Assembly (NCBI GenBank): GCA_928212115.1
Contig: CAKMRJ010002223.1
Location: 308,540,430 to 308,604,429, forward strand
From: Lactuca virosa
Lineage: Eukaryota > Streptophyta > Magnoliopsida > Asterales > Asteraceae
DNA: 64,000 bases
Direction: 5' to 3'
Shown: in pieces, positions 43,992 through 54,350 of the stretch
How the letters are laid out: each line of letters opens with the position of its first letter
How positions within the stretch are numbered: position 1 is the stretch's first letter
The notes under the pieces: generated by a model
Told to the model about the DNA's origin: nothing
What the model saw: only the letters and a program-made list of their open reading frames with translations
Database searches by the model: none
Made by a program: the position numbers and the translations under genes

Positions 43992-44360
43992 CTACAATGG
44001 GAGAAAATCAAGTTAGTTGATTCAAGTCCTTAATATAACACCCAATATGAAATATTAAGGCTAGGACCCAACACAATATTTTATAACTTGGAAGAGGGAT
44101 GCCGTAATCCAAGCTATAAAATATTTGAAGGTAGGTGAATGACGATTCACCAATTTCCACCATGAAAAACGAAATAATTTATTAGGTTTTAATTGGATTT
44201 GAAACTCCTAGATCTTTTGAGATTCATTGAACTTTTCAATGGCATGTTTCAATCTCGATTGTGCCCTTCAAGTTTTGTGACTGGGATGCCGAGGATCACA
44301 AAACAAGGTGTGAATAACCATGCAAACTCACTTGGTACCCTTAATATTATCACCTAATCG

Positions 44361-44480
44361 ATGTGCCGGTTAACCACACACGCTCCACCGATCTATGATA
44401 AACATTAAGTCACCCTTCGTGATCCTTACTAGTCCAAGTTAGTGTGCCGGTTAACCACACACGCTCCACCAACGACTTGG
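44361..44480. repeat. GGTTAACC hairpin repeats
   Basis: Two copies of GTGTGCCGGTTAACCACACA followed by CGCTCCACC(A/G)A, starting near 44361 and 44442; a third is at 41476. Each can fold as an inverted repeat with GTGTG pairing with CACAC around the self-complementary GGTTAACC. A GCTAACGACCCTCCACCGA block at 44630 looks related to the tail of the motif. Confidence 0.8.
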
Positions 44481-45344
44481 TAAGGTACAAAGTGTGAATT
44501 TCATGGGTTAGCACCATATTCACATTTTCCTAAAGTAACTAAGATTGGGAATTTATAAAAGGTTTAGTTACTTTATAATATTCATTATACTTTTAATGAG
44601 AATTTAAAGTCATTGTCCTACCCGTTCGGCTAACGACCCTCCACCGATCAAGGAAGCGGTGGGTGAGAATGGACACCCATTAAGTTGCCATTTTATAGGC
44701 AACAACCTTATACCCCCCTTATAGACCGGCTTCGTGAATGAGGCCTACTAACGGTAAAACGACTTGATCTTATACATATATATAATAATTAACCATTAAT
44801 GTTATAAATAGTATAAGGGTTGAATTTTAACTTTTAAAACTCTAAGGGTTTGGAATTAAAGTTTATTAAAGTGTGTGAAACTTTACAAATTCCAAAACTT
44901 GAGGGCAAGTTTTGTAACTATCCAAAACTTTTCATTTCATAACTTATGAATTAAAGGTTCATAAAACTGAAGACTCTTCATTTTATGTAACTTATGTGTT
45001 TTAAATGTGTGTTTAAAAGAAGTGACCTTTGGATATCCATAACTTGAGGACAAATTATGGATTCCATTAAAACACATAAATGATCAAGAATTAATCCTAA
45101 ACAATTTAGCAAATAATTCCTATCATCTTCTAAATTCATAAGAACATGAACATGATCATCAAAGTTTCAAGAATTATATGAACACATACAAAGCATGAAA
45201 TTTTGATATAAGCTATTGTAAATGGATTAGAACAACCATTACACCAACTAAAACAAGTTTTAAAACACCAAAACAGTTTAGGGTAATGTTTCTAGTCCAT
45301 TTCCAGCAGCAAAAGTCGAAAATCTGCATTCTGAGGCTCCTACT

Positions 45345-45432
45345 CGCCGAGTGCACGAACCTACTCGGCGAGTAGGATGAGTTTACACATGAACTCGGCG
45401 AGTCCCCCCATGGACTCGGCGAGTTCATCAGT
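45345..45432. repeat. ACTCGGCGAGT palindrome cluster
   Basis: Four copies of the near-palindrome ACTCG(G/C)CGAGT in about 85 bp, starting near 45345, 45363, 45392 and 45413, within the leader 60 to 160 bp from the PBS. One is extended to the near-perfect CCTACTCGGCGAGTAGG. They are GC-rich in AT-rich surroundings. I recall this undecamer as frequent in lettuce repeats. Confidence 0.85.
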
Positions 45433-45494
45433 CAGACAGCAAAAAATCGACTTTTTATCACTATTTTGCATCAAGTATCAAACAAACAAGCCTA

Positions 45495-45508
45495 GGCTCT
45501 GATACCAC
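45495..45508 (-). other. primer binding site of gag-only copia
   Basis: Minus strand GTGGTATCAGAGCC, complementary to initiator tRNA-Met, abutting the 5' LTR. Confidence 0.92.
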
Positions 45509-46265
45509 TGTTGGGTTTTGAGCATTCTAACACTTCCTAAGTGTACATGCAACCCTAATAAACCTTGGATCTATGTTTTTCTAAGGTACATGCAAAATAT
45601 TATTTTCCAAGGTTTATAACCTATCTAGCATGGCATGGGGTACTTTTAAACATAAAAGGACTAGATGAATTACATACCTTTTGTTGATTGTTGATTCCTT
45701 GGAGTTTGAGAGCCAAGCACCAATAATGTGAATGCCTCAAATGGAAATCACAAATCACCACAAACTTGGAAAATGTATGAGAGAGTATACTAACACTTAG
45801 AAATCGGCCACCACTATTACACACACACTAGCGTGTTATTTCATGCAACATGAGCTTGTTTATATAGTGTGCATGGTTAGGGTGAAACCCTAATAACCCA
45901 TGTCTTTTCCTTTCCAAGGATCCATGGGTTAAAAGCTCCATGGATCATCCATGGACTTCCATATAAGCTTAGCCCATTAACAAATGAGTATTAGCCCATA
46001 CCATATAAATATAATAGCCCATGATTTAATTAGTCTTCCTTTTAATCACTAAATTAATTCATAATTAATTCAAGATTAAAACTAATTAAATAACATGACT
46101 TTATATTAATATATTATAACTTATAATATATTAATAAATCGTAAGTATACAATTCTCATAAAATTATCCATAAACAGTTTGGGTGAAGTGCAACCCAAAT
46201 GGACCATGCCGGGTCGGGTCAAGTATATACCAAATAAGTTATGGACTTAGACACCTTATCCAACA
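45509..46265 (-). repeat. 5' LTR of gag-only copia element
   Basis: 757 bp, same length as the 3' LTR. I see three substitutions: G/T in CTATGTTTG, A/C in ATAAGATTAG and C/T in GCCCACACC. Minus-strand TATA box as in the other copy. Confidence 0.93.
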
Positions 46266-46720
46266 AGTTGTTCCTGGTACGTTCCCACTTAACAACTCTT
46301 TTGGTTGCATCTTACTCGATAGTGGAGCTGATCGAAGCTTCGTTAATAACAAAATTCGAGCACTTACTGAAACAACAACCCCAAAAGCTAAACGAAGCCT
46401 TCACGGTGGAAAGGGCTAACGGGGAAAACCGAATTAACCTAGGATATTTATGTAGGGTATACCTTAACACTAAACAACCATTCATTTCAAATGAATTTAA
46501 TGCCAGTAAATATTAGGAGTTTTGATGTGATAATCGGCATGGTTGGGTTAAGCCCCTACCGTGCTGATACTATGGTGATAAACCTGGCACCAATCCACGT
46601 CTTAACTCATGCATTAAGGCACAAAAATTCCTGCACAAGAAGAACTACGTTTTCCTCGCTCACGTTGTGGACAAGGCCAAGGAAGAAGTAAGCATACAAG
46701 GTATTCAAGTAGCATGCGAT
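46266..46720 (+). pseudogene. pol: gypsy protease
   Basis: Continues the gypsy frame across the copia insertion: FPLNNSFGCILLDSGADRSFVN, with the aspartic protease active site DSGA at about 46318, then MPVNIRSFDVIIGM from 46491 in another frame. Frame changes between 46415 and 46490 break it. The join with the gag side at 38539 is exact when the element and one TSD copy are removed. Confidence 0.82.
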
Positions 46721-47300
46721 TTTCCGGATGGTATTTCCCGAGGAACTTCTGGGAATACCCCAGAGAGACAGGTCGAATTTCGAATCGATCTCATACCGGG
46801 AACCACATAAATTGCCAATTCATCCTACAGGGTAGCTCCCGCCGAAATTCAGGAGTTATCCAGTCCATTGAGAGAATTGTTGTGCAAAGGATTCATCGGA
46901 CCAAGCTTCTCACCCTGGGGAGCTCCGGTCTTGTTCGTCAAGAAGACGGATCCTTCAGAATGTGCATCGATTTTAGGGAATTGAATAAGCTCACTATCAA
47001 GAACCGATACCCACTCCCTCGGATTGACGACCTATTTGACCAGCTCCAAGGGGCTATCTACTTCTCCAAAATAGATCTAAGATCCGGTTATCATCAACTC
47101 CGAGTCCAAAAGAGGATTTTCCACAAACTGTTGTCCAAACTCGATACAGCCATTTCAAATTCGTTGTGATACCCTTTGGTCTAACGAATGCTCCCACAGT
47201 ATTCAAGGACCCTGCGAACCGAGTTTTCCCAACCATTCCTAGTCAGCCTTTTCATTATTTTCATCAATAACATACTCGTCTGCTCACGAAGCAAGAATAA
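46721..47300 (+). pseudogene. pol: gypsy RT, partial
   Basis: Fragments in changing frames: LREL-CKGFI, the block GSFRMCIDFRELNKLTIKNRYPLPRIDDLFDQLQGAIYFSKIDLRSGYHQLRVQ (about 46950-47105), then a PFGLTNAP block at about 47173. The catalytic xxDD box is replaced by a degraded FHYFHQ-like stretch. Beyond 47300 the rest of RT and RNase H is missing by deletion. Confidence 0.82.
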
Positions 47301-48258
47301 AACACTGTCAACACCTACGACCGGCCTTGAAAAGCATCAAAGCCGGAGAATATCGCGGAGGAAGCACTGCATGGATCGAGATAACGGAATTACTTCAAGA
47401 TTTTAACAGTCCCTTCGGAAGGATATAGGAATACAGCTAGTCATGAGCATTGCTTACCACCCTCAAACCAATAGCCAAAGCGAACGGACCATTCAACCAC
47501 TCAAAGTCATGCTACAAGTCTGGGTGTTTGAATTCAACAAGTCATGGGATACCCAGTTGCCCTTGATTGAATTCTCATACCATAACAGCTATCGCAGAAG
47601 CATCAAGGCTACTCCTTTCGAGTTTTTTTTATGGTCGTAAAATGCAGATCACTCGCCAGTACTCCCACGGGACCAGAAAACCATTCGCAAAACGACAGAG
47701 AAGATAATCCAAATCGGAACTCGACTTCAAGCATCACGAGACAGACAGAAGAGCTATGCTAACAAACGGCAAGGACCCCTGAAATTCCAAGTCAGGGATC
47801 GAATACTATTGAAAGTCTCTCACTGGAAAGGAATGATTCACTTTGGGAAACAGGGAAAATTGAACCCGCGATACATCGAAGCGTTCGAGATTCTTGCCTG
47901 AATTGGTCCAGTAGCTTATAAGCTGCAGCTACCTTCTAAACTCAGCAACGTACAACCCGTATTCCACGTTTCAAATTTGAAAAAGTGCCTATCTGATGAA
48001 ACTCTCTTCATTCCTTTAGAAGAGATCGAAGTAAACGAGAATCTCCTGTTCACCGAAGAGCCAGTCAAAATCATGGATAAAAAAAAAGGTGAAGCATGCG
48101 CAGCAGAGCCGCATTCCAATTGTCCAGGTTCGATGGAATGCCAAGCGCGGACCGGAATTCACATGGGAACACGAAGACCAGATGAAGCATAAGTACCCTC
48201 ACCTATTCTCTCATTCATGAACCAATCTTTCGAAAGAATTTCGGGACGAAATTCCCTC
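47301..48258 (+). pseudogene. pol: gypsy integrase end and C-terminal domain
   Basis: The integrase core is represented only by its last part: SIAYHPQTNSQSERTIQPLK with the catalytic E (about 47443-47640). The GPY region follows in several frames, then VFHVSNLKKCL and VQVRWNAKRGPEFTWE near 48125-48190. The first two catalytic Asp of the DDE triad are deleted. The last block is typical of the C-terminus of gypsy integrases. A purine-rich tract and the 3' LTR follow. Confidence 0.8.
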
Positions 48259-48272
48259 TAACGGGGGGATGC
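48259..48272 (+). other. polypurine tract of gypsy element
   Basis: TAACGGGGGGATGC directly before the 3' LTR; plus-strand priming site. Confidence 0.8.
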
Positions 48273-50518
48273 TGTCACAACTAGTATTTTTGCTAGGAAA
48301 TTCCACTCTCATATAATCATTCAACTAGTATAATAACTGGTACTCTAAGCGAATACCATACTCTATGCTCGTCCAAATACATCTCATATGCTCAACTAAG
48401 GGCTGAAAACCTTTGAAATCTCGGTTCAAGTTCTTTATGGGCTAGGATTTTCTTACTGGGCCTAATGGACCAATAAGCATTCAATTCGACTATTTTGGGC
48501 TTAGAAACCCTACTTGAGATCTAAATGGACCCAATTCAGAAATCTATAACATATAATACATGTAAACTAGTAGATCTGGGATTTATACACTCAAAATAGA
48601 AAAAAATGAGTGTTGTGTTCAAAGATCTATAAACTAAACTCAAAAATCAGCCATTCACAGAAAAGTTTTGGTCCAATCTCGAACAGTTTTGACCGGCTTA
48701 ATGATAATATTTTTCAAAACTGTTTTACATGCAAAATGTTCAGATTTCTACCTTTAAAATGACTACTCTCACATTTTCATACAATTTTTCTACAATATTT
48801 GGCGAATTTTACAAAACTGCCTATCAGATTTGAAATAATTTCAGACCAGCCTGTGAACGTGAGCAATTTCACACTTGTTAGAGGCCATTAAAAATTATGA
48901 CAAAAATTGTGAACAAATTAGACAAAATTTCCAAACTTCCAGAATTTACGGATCCAAATTTTGACTTACGATGATTTTTCTACGAATTTTCCAACAACTA
49001 GATCAGAAAAGCCAAAAACCAGAAAAATGTGTGGTTTTACAAAAATCAAGCCAAAAATGATATTTTCGACAAAAATGGGTTTAAAATGTTATTTTTACCA
49101 AAACTAGTCATAAAAACAACTTTTGAACAAAATAGGGACTAAAGTGTTATTTTTACTGAAATTGGGCCTTAATTGTCAATTTTTGGCTTATTGGGCCAAG
49201 AACGTCATTTTTACAAAAAGTTGGCCTTTTATGCTATTTTAGGAAATACTTGAACCAAAACCAACAATAAACTAACAAATGGATTAATTTTGATCATTTC
49301 TAGGTTATTGGGCCTTAGTGGCCCATTTATATGTTTGATAGGTTTTGTATACTATTTGTGTGCTATTTGGGCCTATAAATACCTTAGATGTGAAATGGGC
49401 ATTAGTTGTCCTTTTACATATATTTTGGGCCCATGTTATAAAATCTCATTGATATTAGGTTTTGAAATGACTCACATGTTTAGTGATGCCCTAGTGGCTC
49501 ACTTACATGGTTCGTTGGGCCTGGAATGAGTTTTATACGTTTATCTTCGCGTAAATTCGATTAAGGATCTAGTGAGTTTTTGTCGGTTGACACCTATTAA
49601 GTGTTCGATCGTAGCCTATAGTTATAATCAGAGTCTCTTGGAGGCAGAGCAGGGTTTTGTGTATAGATATATTCGGGGATGACACCCCACACCTAAGCTG
49701 TTCGCCACAGTTAGACTGCATCGGTCTAGGGTGACTATAACCTTATTCTATTTTTCAGTCGGCGTTCACAAACGCCAAGACCGGTGAAAAATTGTCATTA
49801 TTTAGTATGGTTATAACAACTCGCTTTGAGGAATTAACGTTATGAAGTTTGCGGAAGACTATTTTCTTTTATGTTAGATTACTAGGAAACTTACTCACAC
49901 TGGTACCCCACCTCGGTGTTGGTACGGCAGCATTATCTATTTTCTTTTATGATTGGATTACTCGATAACTTACTCCCACTGGTACCCCACCTCGGTGTTG
50001 GTACGGCAGCATTAACTATTCTTCCTTTACGGACAACATCGGGTTGTCCGGGGACATTCTATATACATTCTCTTCAATCACTTTTGACATTCTATTAAAC
50101 AATAACACACATGCATTAATACAAGATCAGACATAAACATACCAAACTATTTTAAGAAAATACAAGATTTTCTTGTGATTACGAAGTCATACAAATCATT
50201 TTCTCAAATATACTTATGAAATCACCAACATTATATATGTTGACATATTCAAAATAACTTGTATTATCAGGGACTCGTTAAGCAGAAGAATCAACAAGAA
50301 TAGGGGATTTTGTTTTGTGTACTGTCAAACATCATACATTGAATGTTTTTGTCATGTTATTTAAAAGATTGTACTTGATGTAAACAATGGCAGTTGTATT
50401 ATATTATGCATGGTAATGATGATGTTATGTTTCATTTATATTCACTGTAATGATATTTCAAGATGAAGTTACGCACAAGCCCCCAAACGTTTCCTTCGTC
50501 TGGTTCGGGGGTGTGACA
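48273..50518 (+). repeat. 3' LTR of the full-length gypsy element
   Basis: 2246 bp, 635 bp shorter than the 5' LTR because of two large indels (see the 5' LTR). It includes the 78-bp duplication (49859-50014) and ends GGGGGTGTGACA. Confidence 0.9.
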
Positions 50519-50591
50519 TGTTGTGATTTTACAAATGAAGTCCTCCACCCTCGGACGTTTCCGCCGTCTGGTTTGGGGGTATGACAGTTAA

Positions 50592-52776
50592 TAAGGTCAT
50601 TCAACTCTGAAACCCTATGTTGTTTATCTACACTATTATTGAAGAGTTGAATTTTCTTGACATGATCGTCAGTGCTTTGAACATTTGTACTTTCTTCAGC
50701 GGAAGCAAGAGCTTGAGTAAGTTTGGAAGACAAACGTTCGCCTTTTCTGGCTTCTTTCTTTTGACGAATAGCACAATTATTGTCTATCATGATCTCTCTT
50801 ACTTCATCAACAGTTAAACTCCATATTTTAACCAATTCATTCAGATAAAAAAATGAGTTTGCTTTTCATGGGAGGAGGAGGAGATGTTGAAGGATCACTA
50901 GCACTAGAACTTCTAGCTTCAGTGTCATGAGCTCCCCTTGAGGATGAAGCCTTCCTTTTTCGAGGATTGAGCAGATCAGCATCAATTTCACTATTAGTTC
51001 CTTGAGGAATCTCCCCACAAAGTATGAATCAGGGTTGATTACATTCAAAGGAACAACAGGAACAGCAGCTGGCGGCTCCTAGATCAACAAACCCTTCATA
51101 GTCATTGGTTTTTGATTGATCACCAGTGTCTAGAATGGGTTAACAGTAACAATTTCCATGTGGAGGTCAGCTTTAACTCTTCTAGTTTCAGGCATCTCAG
51201 GCCGAGATGGAGTTTGTGTAATCACCACCATTTTCTTTTGCTGATCATGACTCTTTTGACTATTCTCCCCCTTTTTGGCAGCATCAGATTGGGTAGGAGA
51301 ACTAGATGGTGGAGGAATATTTATAGATGGCGGAGGAGGTGGGGGTAAACCTGATGATGGGGTTGGAGGTGGAGGAGGAGGAGGATTATCACCTGGAGAA
51401 TTTTGTGGGGTGTCATCAAAACCCATATCATCAACATCATCATCAACCAAGGCCATAAAACGCTTCATATCAGCCACATCCTTTTCTACTTTAGTCAACC
51501 TTTTTCCTAGAGATTGAGTTAATTGCACTATTAGAGAGAGTTGAGAAAACACAACAGTTTGAAATTTGGAGATGGACTCTTCCTGATCATCCTGATGAAA
51601 AGCAGTAGTCTTAATAGGTTTTGGCATAGGAGGAACAGTCTTAGCTTGAGGATAAGGAGACGCTAATTTTGTAGAAAACTCATCTTGGATCGTTGGCTCA
51701 ACAGTTTCCTTGAGGTGGAGTTGATCCACGTTGTACAACATCATCTGCAGGGGGAGTGGATGACAATCGAATGTGCTTGTTCATCCTTGGAGGACATTTC
51801 ATTCCCTGAGCAAGGTCTTTGCCTTTATCAGTGGCTGGTTCTTCTTCATCATCATCAGTGTCTTCTTTTTCATCAGTCTTTTCTTTGTTACCAGCGCCTT
51901 CTTCATTATCATCCTCATCATTCTTTTCTTTTCTTCATAGTCTGAGGATTCAACCACGTAAGGTTTTTCAATCCATTTTTGCATCTTTTCAGTAATGAGA
52001 AAATCATCTTCAGGTGGAGCAGCATTAATAATCTTTGAGGAGAGGGCAGGAATTGGAATAATAATCACATGACTTTCAACATAGCCTTCCTCATGAGATA
52101 AGATTAGTCCAAGCCAATGGGGATAGGTAACATATAATGGCTTTTTGTTCCCAGTGATGCAATCAATCATCAGATCAAGAAAAAGTTGAGCAAAATCCAG
52201 TCTTTTGTTGTACACAATAAAAAACAAAATCCTTTACACAAGGAGATTCAGTTGATCCAAACTTCCAGTCTTGTGTCCAAGGCATTTGCCAATAACCCCA
52301 GTACACTAACGAAGAGTGTATTTGGAAGGATCACGAGTGGTGCCCTGAAGACTAATGTTATTCCCTAATCTTTCACAAACAAACTTACACTTTTCTTCAG
52401 AGGGAGTTTCAGAATAATATTCTAATAGAGGAAGACGAATAGCGGTTCGAAAAGATTGCACATAATTAGTAACCCTATATTGACCATCTCCAATGGTTCC
52501 AGTAATGGTTTAAGCATCAGAATCAACAAAGCATGAATATTAGAACTCACAAACTTGTTTAGGGTTGAATGGATCGGGGAAGTCACAGAAGGCATATCGA
52601 AGAGGACAGCTCTTGACATAGTTGACGAAATCTTCAATTCTTGAGTTTGTGAACTGCTTTGGGATATCAACATCGAATGCCACATTGTTTACTTGAATGA
52701 TGATGGGAGAGTCAGGCGCAAGAGGACCTGTGACGACATTAGCATTAGGGATAAATTCGTATAGAGACTTTGACAT
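50592..52776 (-). pseudogene. aORF of minus-strand element, N-terminal and central part (unit A)
   Basis: The chosen start is ATG 52776 (MSKSLYEFIPNANV), 150 bp downstream of a TATA box. The domain order resembles the intact aORF at 7693: N-terminal blocks NSRIEDFVNYVKSCPLRYAF and FNPKQVCEF, then after two in-frame TAA the block TITGTIGDGQYRVT, then FIVYNKRLDFAQLFLDLMIDC and PHWLGLIL. An acidic EED-rich region, a coiled-coil-like TQSLGKRLTKVEKDVADM and a polyproline stretch (PPPPPPP, about 51370) follow. Unit A lacks about 25 bp near 52305 and has a 5-bp insertion near 51930 compared with unit B. The C-terminal part is at 30108-30832. The encoded function is unknown. Confidence 0.78.
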
Positions 52777-52825
52777 GGTGAAAGATTGAGGAAGATGATG
52801 GTTGAGAGATCCTTTTTTTAGAGAT

Positions 52826-52876
52826 ATATATAGAGAGAGAGAGAGGGGGAGAGAGCGAGAGAGAGAGAGAGAGAGA
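52826..52876. repeat. GA microsatellite in aORF leader
   Basis: About 25 GA units with interruptions. On the minus strand it is a CT-rich 5' leader between the TATA box and ATG, like the pyrimidine-rich leader of the aORF at 7693. It is shorter in unit B (58545-58576). Confidence 0.85.
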
Positions 52877-52922
52877 ATTGCTTGAATATCTTGTAAAAGT
52901 GACATAGGACGGAGTATTCCCA

Positions 52923-52930
52923 GTTTATAC
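52923..52930 (-). promoter_or_regulatory. TATA box of minus-strand aORF (unit A)
   Basis: Minus strand GGTATAAACTGGG, about 150 bp before ATG 52776, followed by a CT-rich leader. In unit B the same place reads GGTATAAATTGGG (58625-58632). Confidence 0.5.
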
Positions 52931-54350
52931 CAAAAAGTTTCTTCCTTTTTACGTAATCATGACTGAAGAGATCTTCGCTGTAAAAATCTCGTATCACAAA
53001 GAAATGATGGAACTTTTAATCGTCATCCAAAAAGTTACGATTGAGATAATAAAGTTACATTATTGGGGCACAACATCAGCGGCAATGAACATCAGTGTAA
53101 GTGATAAGTGAGTGGTGTGTGATGGTCACCCAGTAAGTTTGTTATGTCTCCTGATAGTGTGGTCTTAAACTATCATTCCCTGACATAGTATTTCGAGATC
53201 TCATCAGTGTGTGGTTTCATACGCTGACTCATTAATCACTTTTATTAGAAGAAAAGGGCAAGAGTGGGTAGGTGCATGTAATATATCACGAATAATGATA
53301 TACCCATCGGCACAGATTTTTTAAATTCTCATCAGCATCTGGTATCACACAATAAATCATGAAATTCTAAATAATAATATATGGAGAGAATGGATTGATG
53401 TGTTTGATAAGTTGTGGTGTTTTATCTTAACCATCCGCATAGATTTTTCAAGCTCTCATCAGCATTTGGAACATTACGTTGAATCATAAAGCTTTAAAGA
53501 AGAATGTAAGGGTAAGAATGGATTGTTTCAGTCATGCTGAGGTAGAATCAGCGTGAATCGTTAACAAGTATAACTCATCAGCAAGAAATGTTTTTGATCC
53601 TTGCATCATAAAGTTTAGTTGCATTCTAGAATCATAGTTTCACCATCAATTCATAATGATACCATGTCATACCTCAGTCTTGGAGGTCAGGGACATGAAC
53701 AACCCTTTGTCATTTAAGGACCAGAAAAGTATCTCTTATGTTGATGATTGTGTAGTCAGGGTAAGCCATTGGGTTTTGCTCAATGTTTCAGCAGAACATG
53801 AGATTTGATGCATACGGCAAGCATGCTTCTAGGGACAGAGTCAGGTAGGATAGTTAACTAAGAATAAACACCCAAGACTTTCTATCAATTTTTTATATTT
53901 GGACCAGGCAATCTCACTTAAAAAGTTTAGATGATGTTAAACAATCAGTGTGAGGGGTGACGCATTGTTCTCAGAAGATGGTCTCACTGATGACAGACTT
54001 AGAGAGACTTAGTCACATACAGTAGCATGCTGCAGGGACGATGATTTGTAAAAAGTTACATACTTGGCTTAGAATTTCCATCGTCGGATCCTTAAAAATG
54101 GTACAAAATAATATACAAACAAAATAGTTAGTCAAACAAGGAAATATTCAAAAAGCGATATTTTTGCAGCTTTTTCCGAAGCGTGATAAAGACTCGATTC
54201 ATTAAATATTTTTAATTGAATGGCCATAAATGCACTTCCATTTTCCAAGATATATGCCCTTCAAATCTCGCTATAAAAGAAGGCAAGCAAGGATAAATTA
54301 TATCAAACAAGAAACACAATTCATAGTAAACAAATAGAGAAAATGCCTTT
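52931..54350 (-). other. spacer upstream of aORF (unit A), repeat-bearing
   Basis: No coding sequence seen. Between 53170 and 53600 it has four or five degenerate repeats of CTCATCAGC(A/G)T followed by a GGTATCACAC- or GGAACATTAC-type string and AATCAT(A/G)AA, spaced about 110-130 bp. This corresponds in position to the pol-aORF spacer at 5701-7080, which has its own three-copy repeat. The final 250 bp hold a plus-strand promoter-like block (see 54271). Confidence 0.55.
54271..54346 (+). promoter_or_regulatory. promoter-like block with leader and ATG, cut by an LTR
   Basis: GCTATAAAAGAAGGC (TATAAAA at about 54273), then an A-rich leader (ACAAGAAACACAATTCATAG) and an ATG at 54344. The frame is cut after three codons by the copia LTR at 54351. 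It is present in both units (B at about 59976-60055). It looks like the start of a plus-strand gene, but what followed is lost. Confidence 0.4.

Larger units (their letters stand above)
43992..45494 (-). other. leader of gag-only copia element
   Basis: Untranslated region between PBS and gag. It carries two hairpin motifs centred on GGTTAACC (44361 and 44442) and the ACTCGGCGAGT cluster (45345-45430). No ORF of interest. Confidence 0.7.
38540..46265 (-). mobile_element. young gag-only Ty1/copia element (TR-GAG/LARD-like), TSD AGTTG
   Basis: Complete minus-strand element of 7726 bp. It has two 757-bp LTRs (38540-39296 and 45509-46265), TSD AGTTG on both sides (38535-38539 and 46266-46270), a PBS (GTGGTATCAGAGCC on the minus strand, 45495-45508) and a PPT (ATCCAAGTGGGAGA, 39297-39310). 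I count three differences between the LTRs by eye, so the insertion is recent. The only coding part is Gag (43270-43991). No protease, integrase or RT is found, so it would need enzymes from another copia. It is inserted in the gypsy protease gene; its removal restores the codon order across the junction. Confidence 0.92.
33569..50518 (+). mobile_element. full-length Ty3/gypsy element with nested copia (TSD TGTTG)
   Basis: Both ends are present. The left LTR is 33569-36449 and the right LTR 48273-50518; both start TGTCACAACTAG. They end GGGGGTGTAACA and GGGGGTGTGACA, and the element is flanked by identical TGTTG (33564-33568 and 50519-50523). The PBS lies at about 36453-36465 and the PPT (AACGGGGGGATGC) just before 48273. 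The internal genes are gag, protease, a partial RT and an integrase end, all broken, with a copia element inserted in protease. Without the copia it is about 9.2 kb. Confidence 0.92.
30838..50586 (+). mobile_element. solo gypsy LTR 4 with nested gypsy element (TSD GTTAA)
   Basis: The LTR itself is 30838-33568 plus 50524-50586, about 2.8 kb. It starts TGTAACAACC, ends GGGGGTATGACA, and is flanked by identical GTTAA (30833-30837 and 50587-50591). A TATA box (TATAAATA) is at 31832-31839. No internal region or PBS is present, so it is a solo LTR produced by LTR-LTR recombination. It sits inside the minus-strand aORF pseudogene. A second, full-length gypsy element is inserted 63 bp before its 3' end. 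Confidence 0.85.

Noticed and set aside
51275..51517. Plus-strand Gly-rich ORF of 80 aa
   Set aside because: Antisense shadow of the polyproline stretch in the minus-strand aORF.
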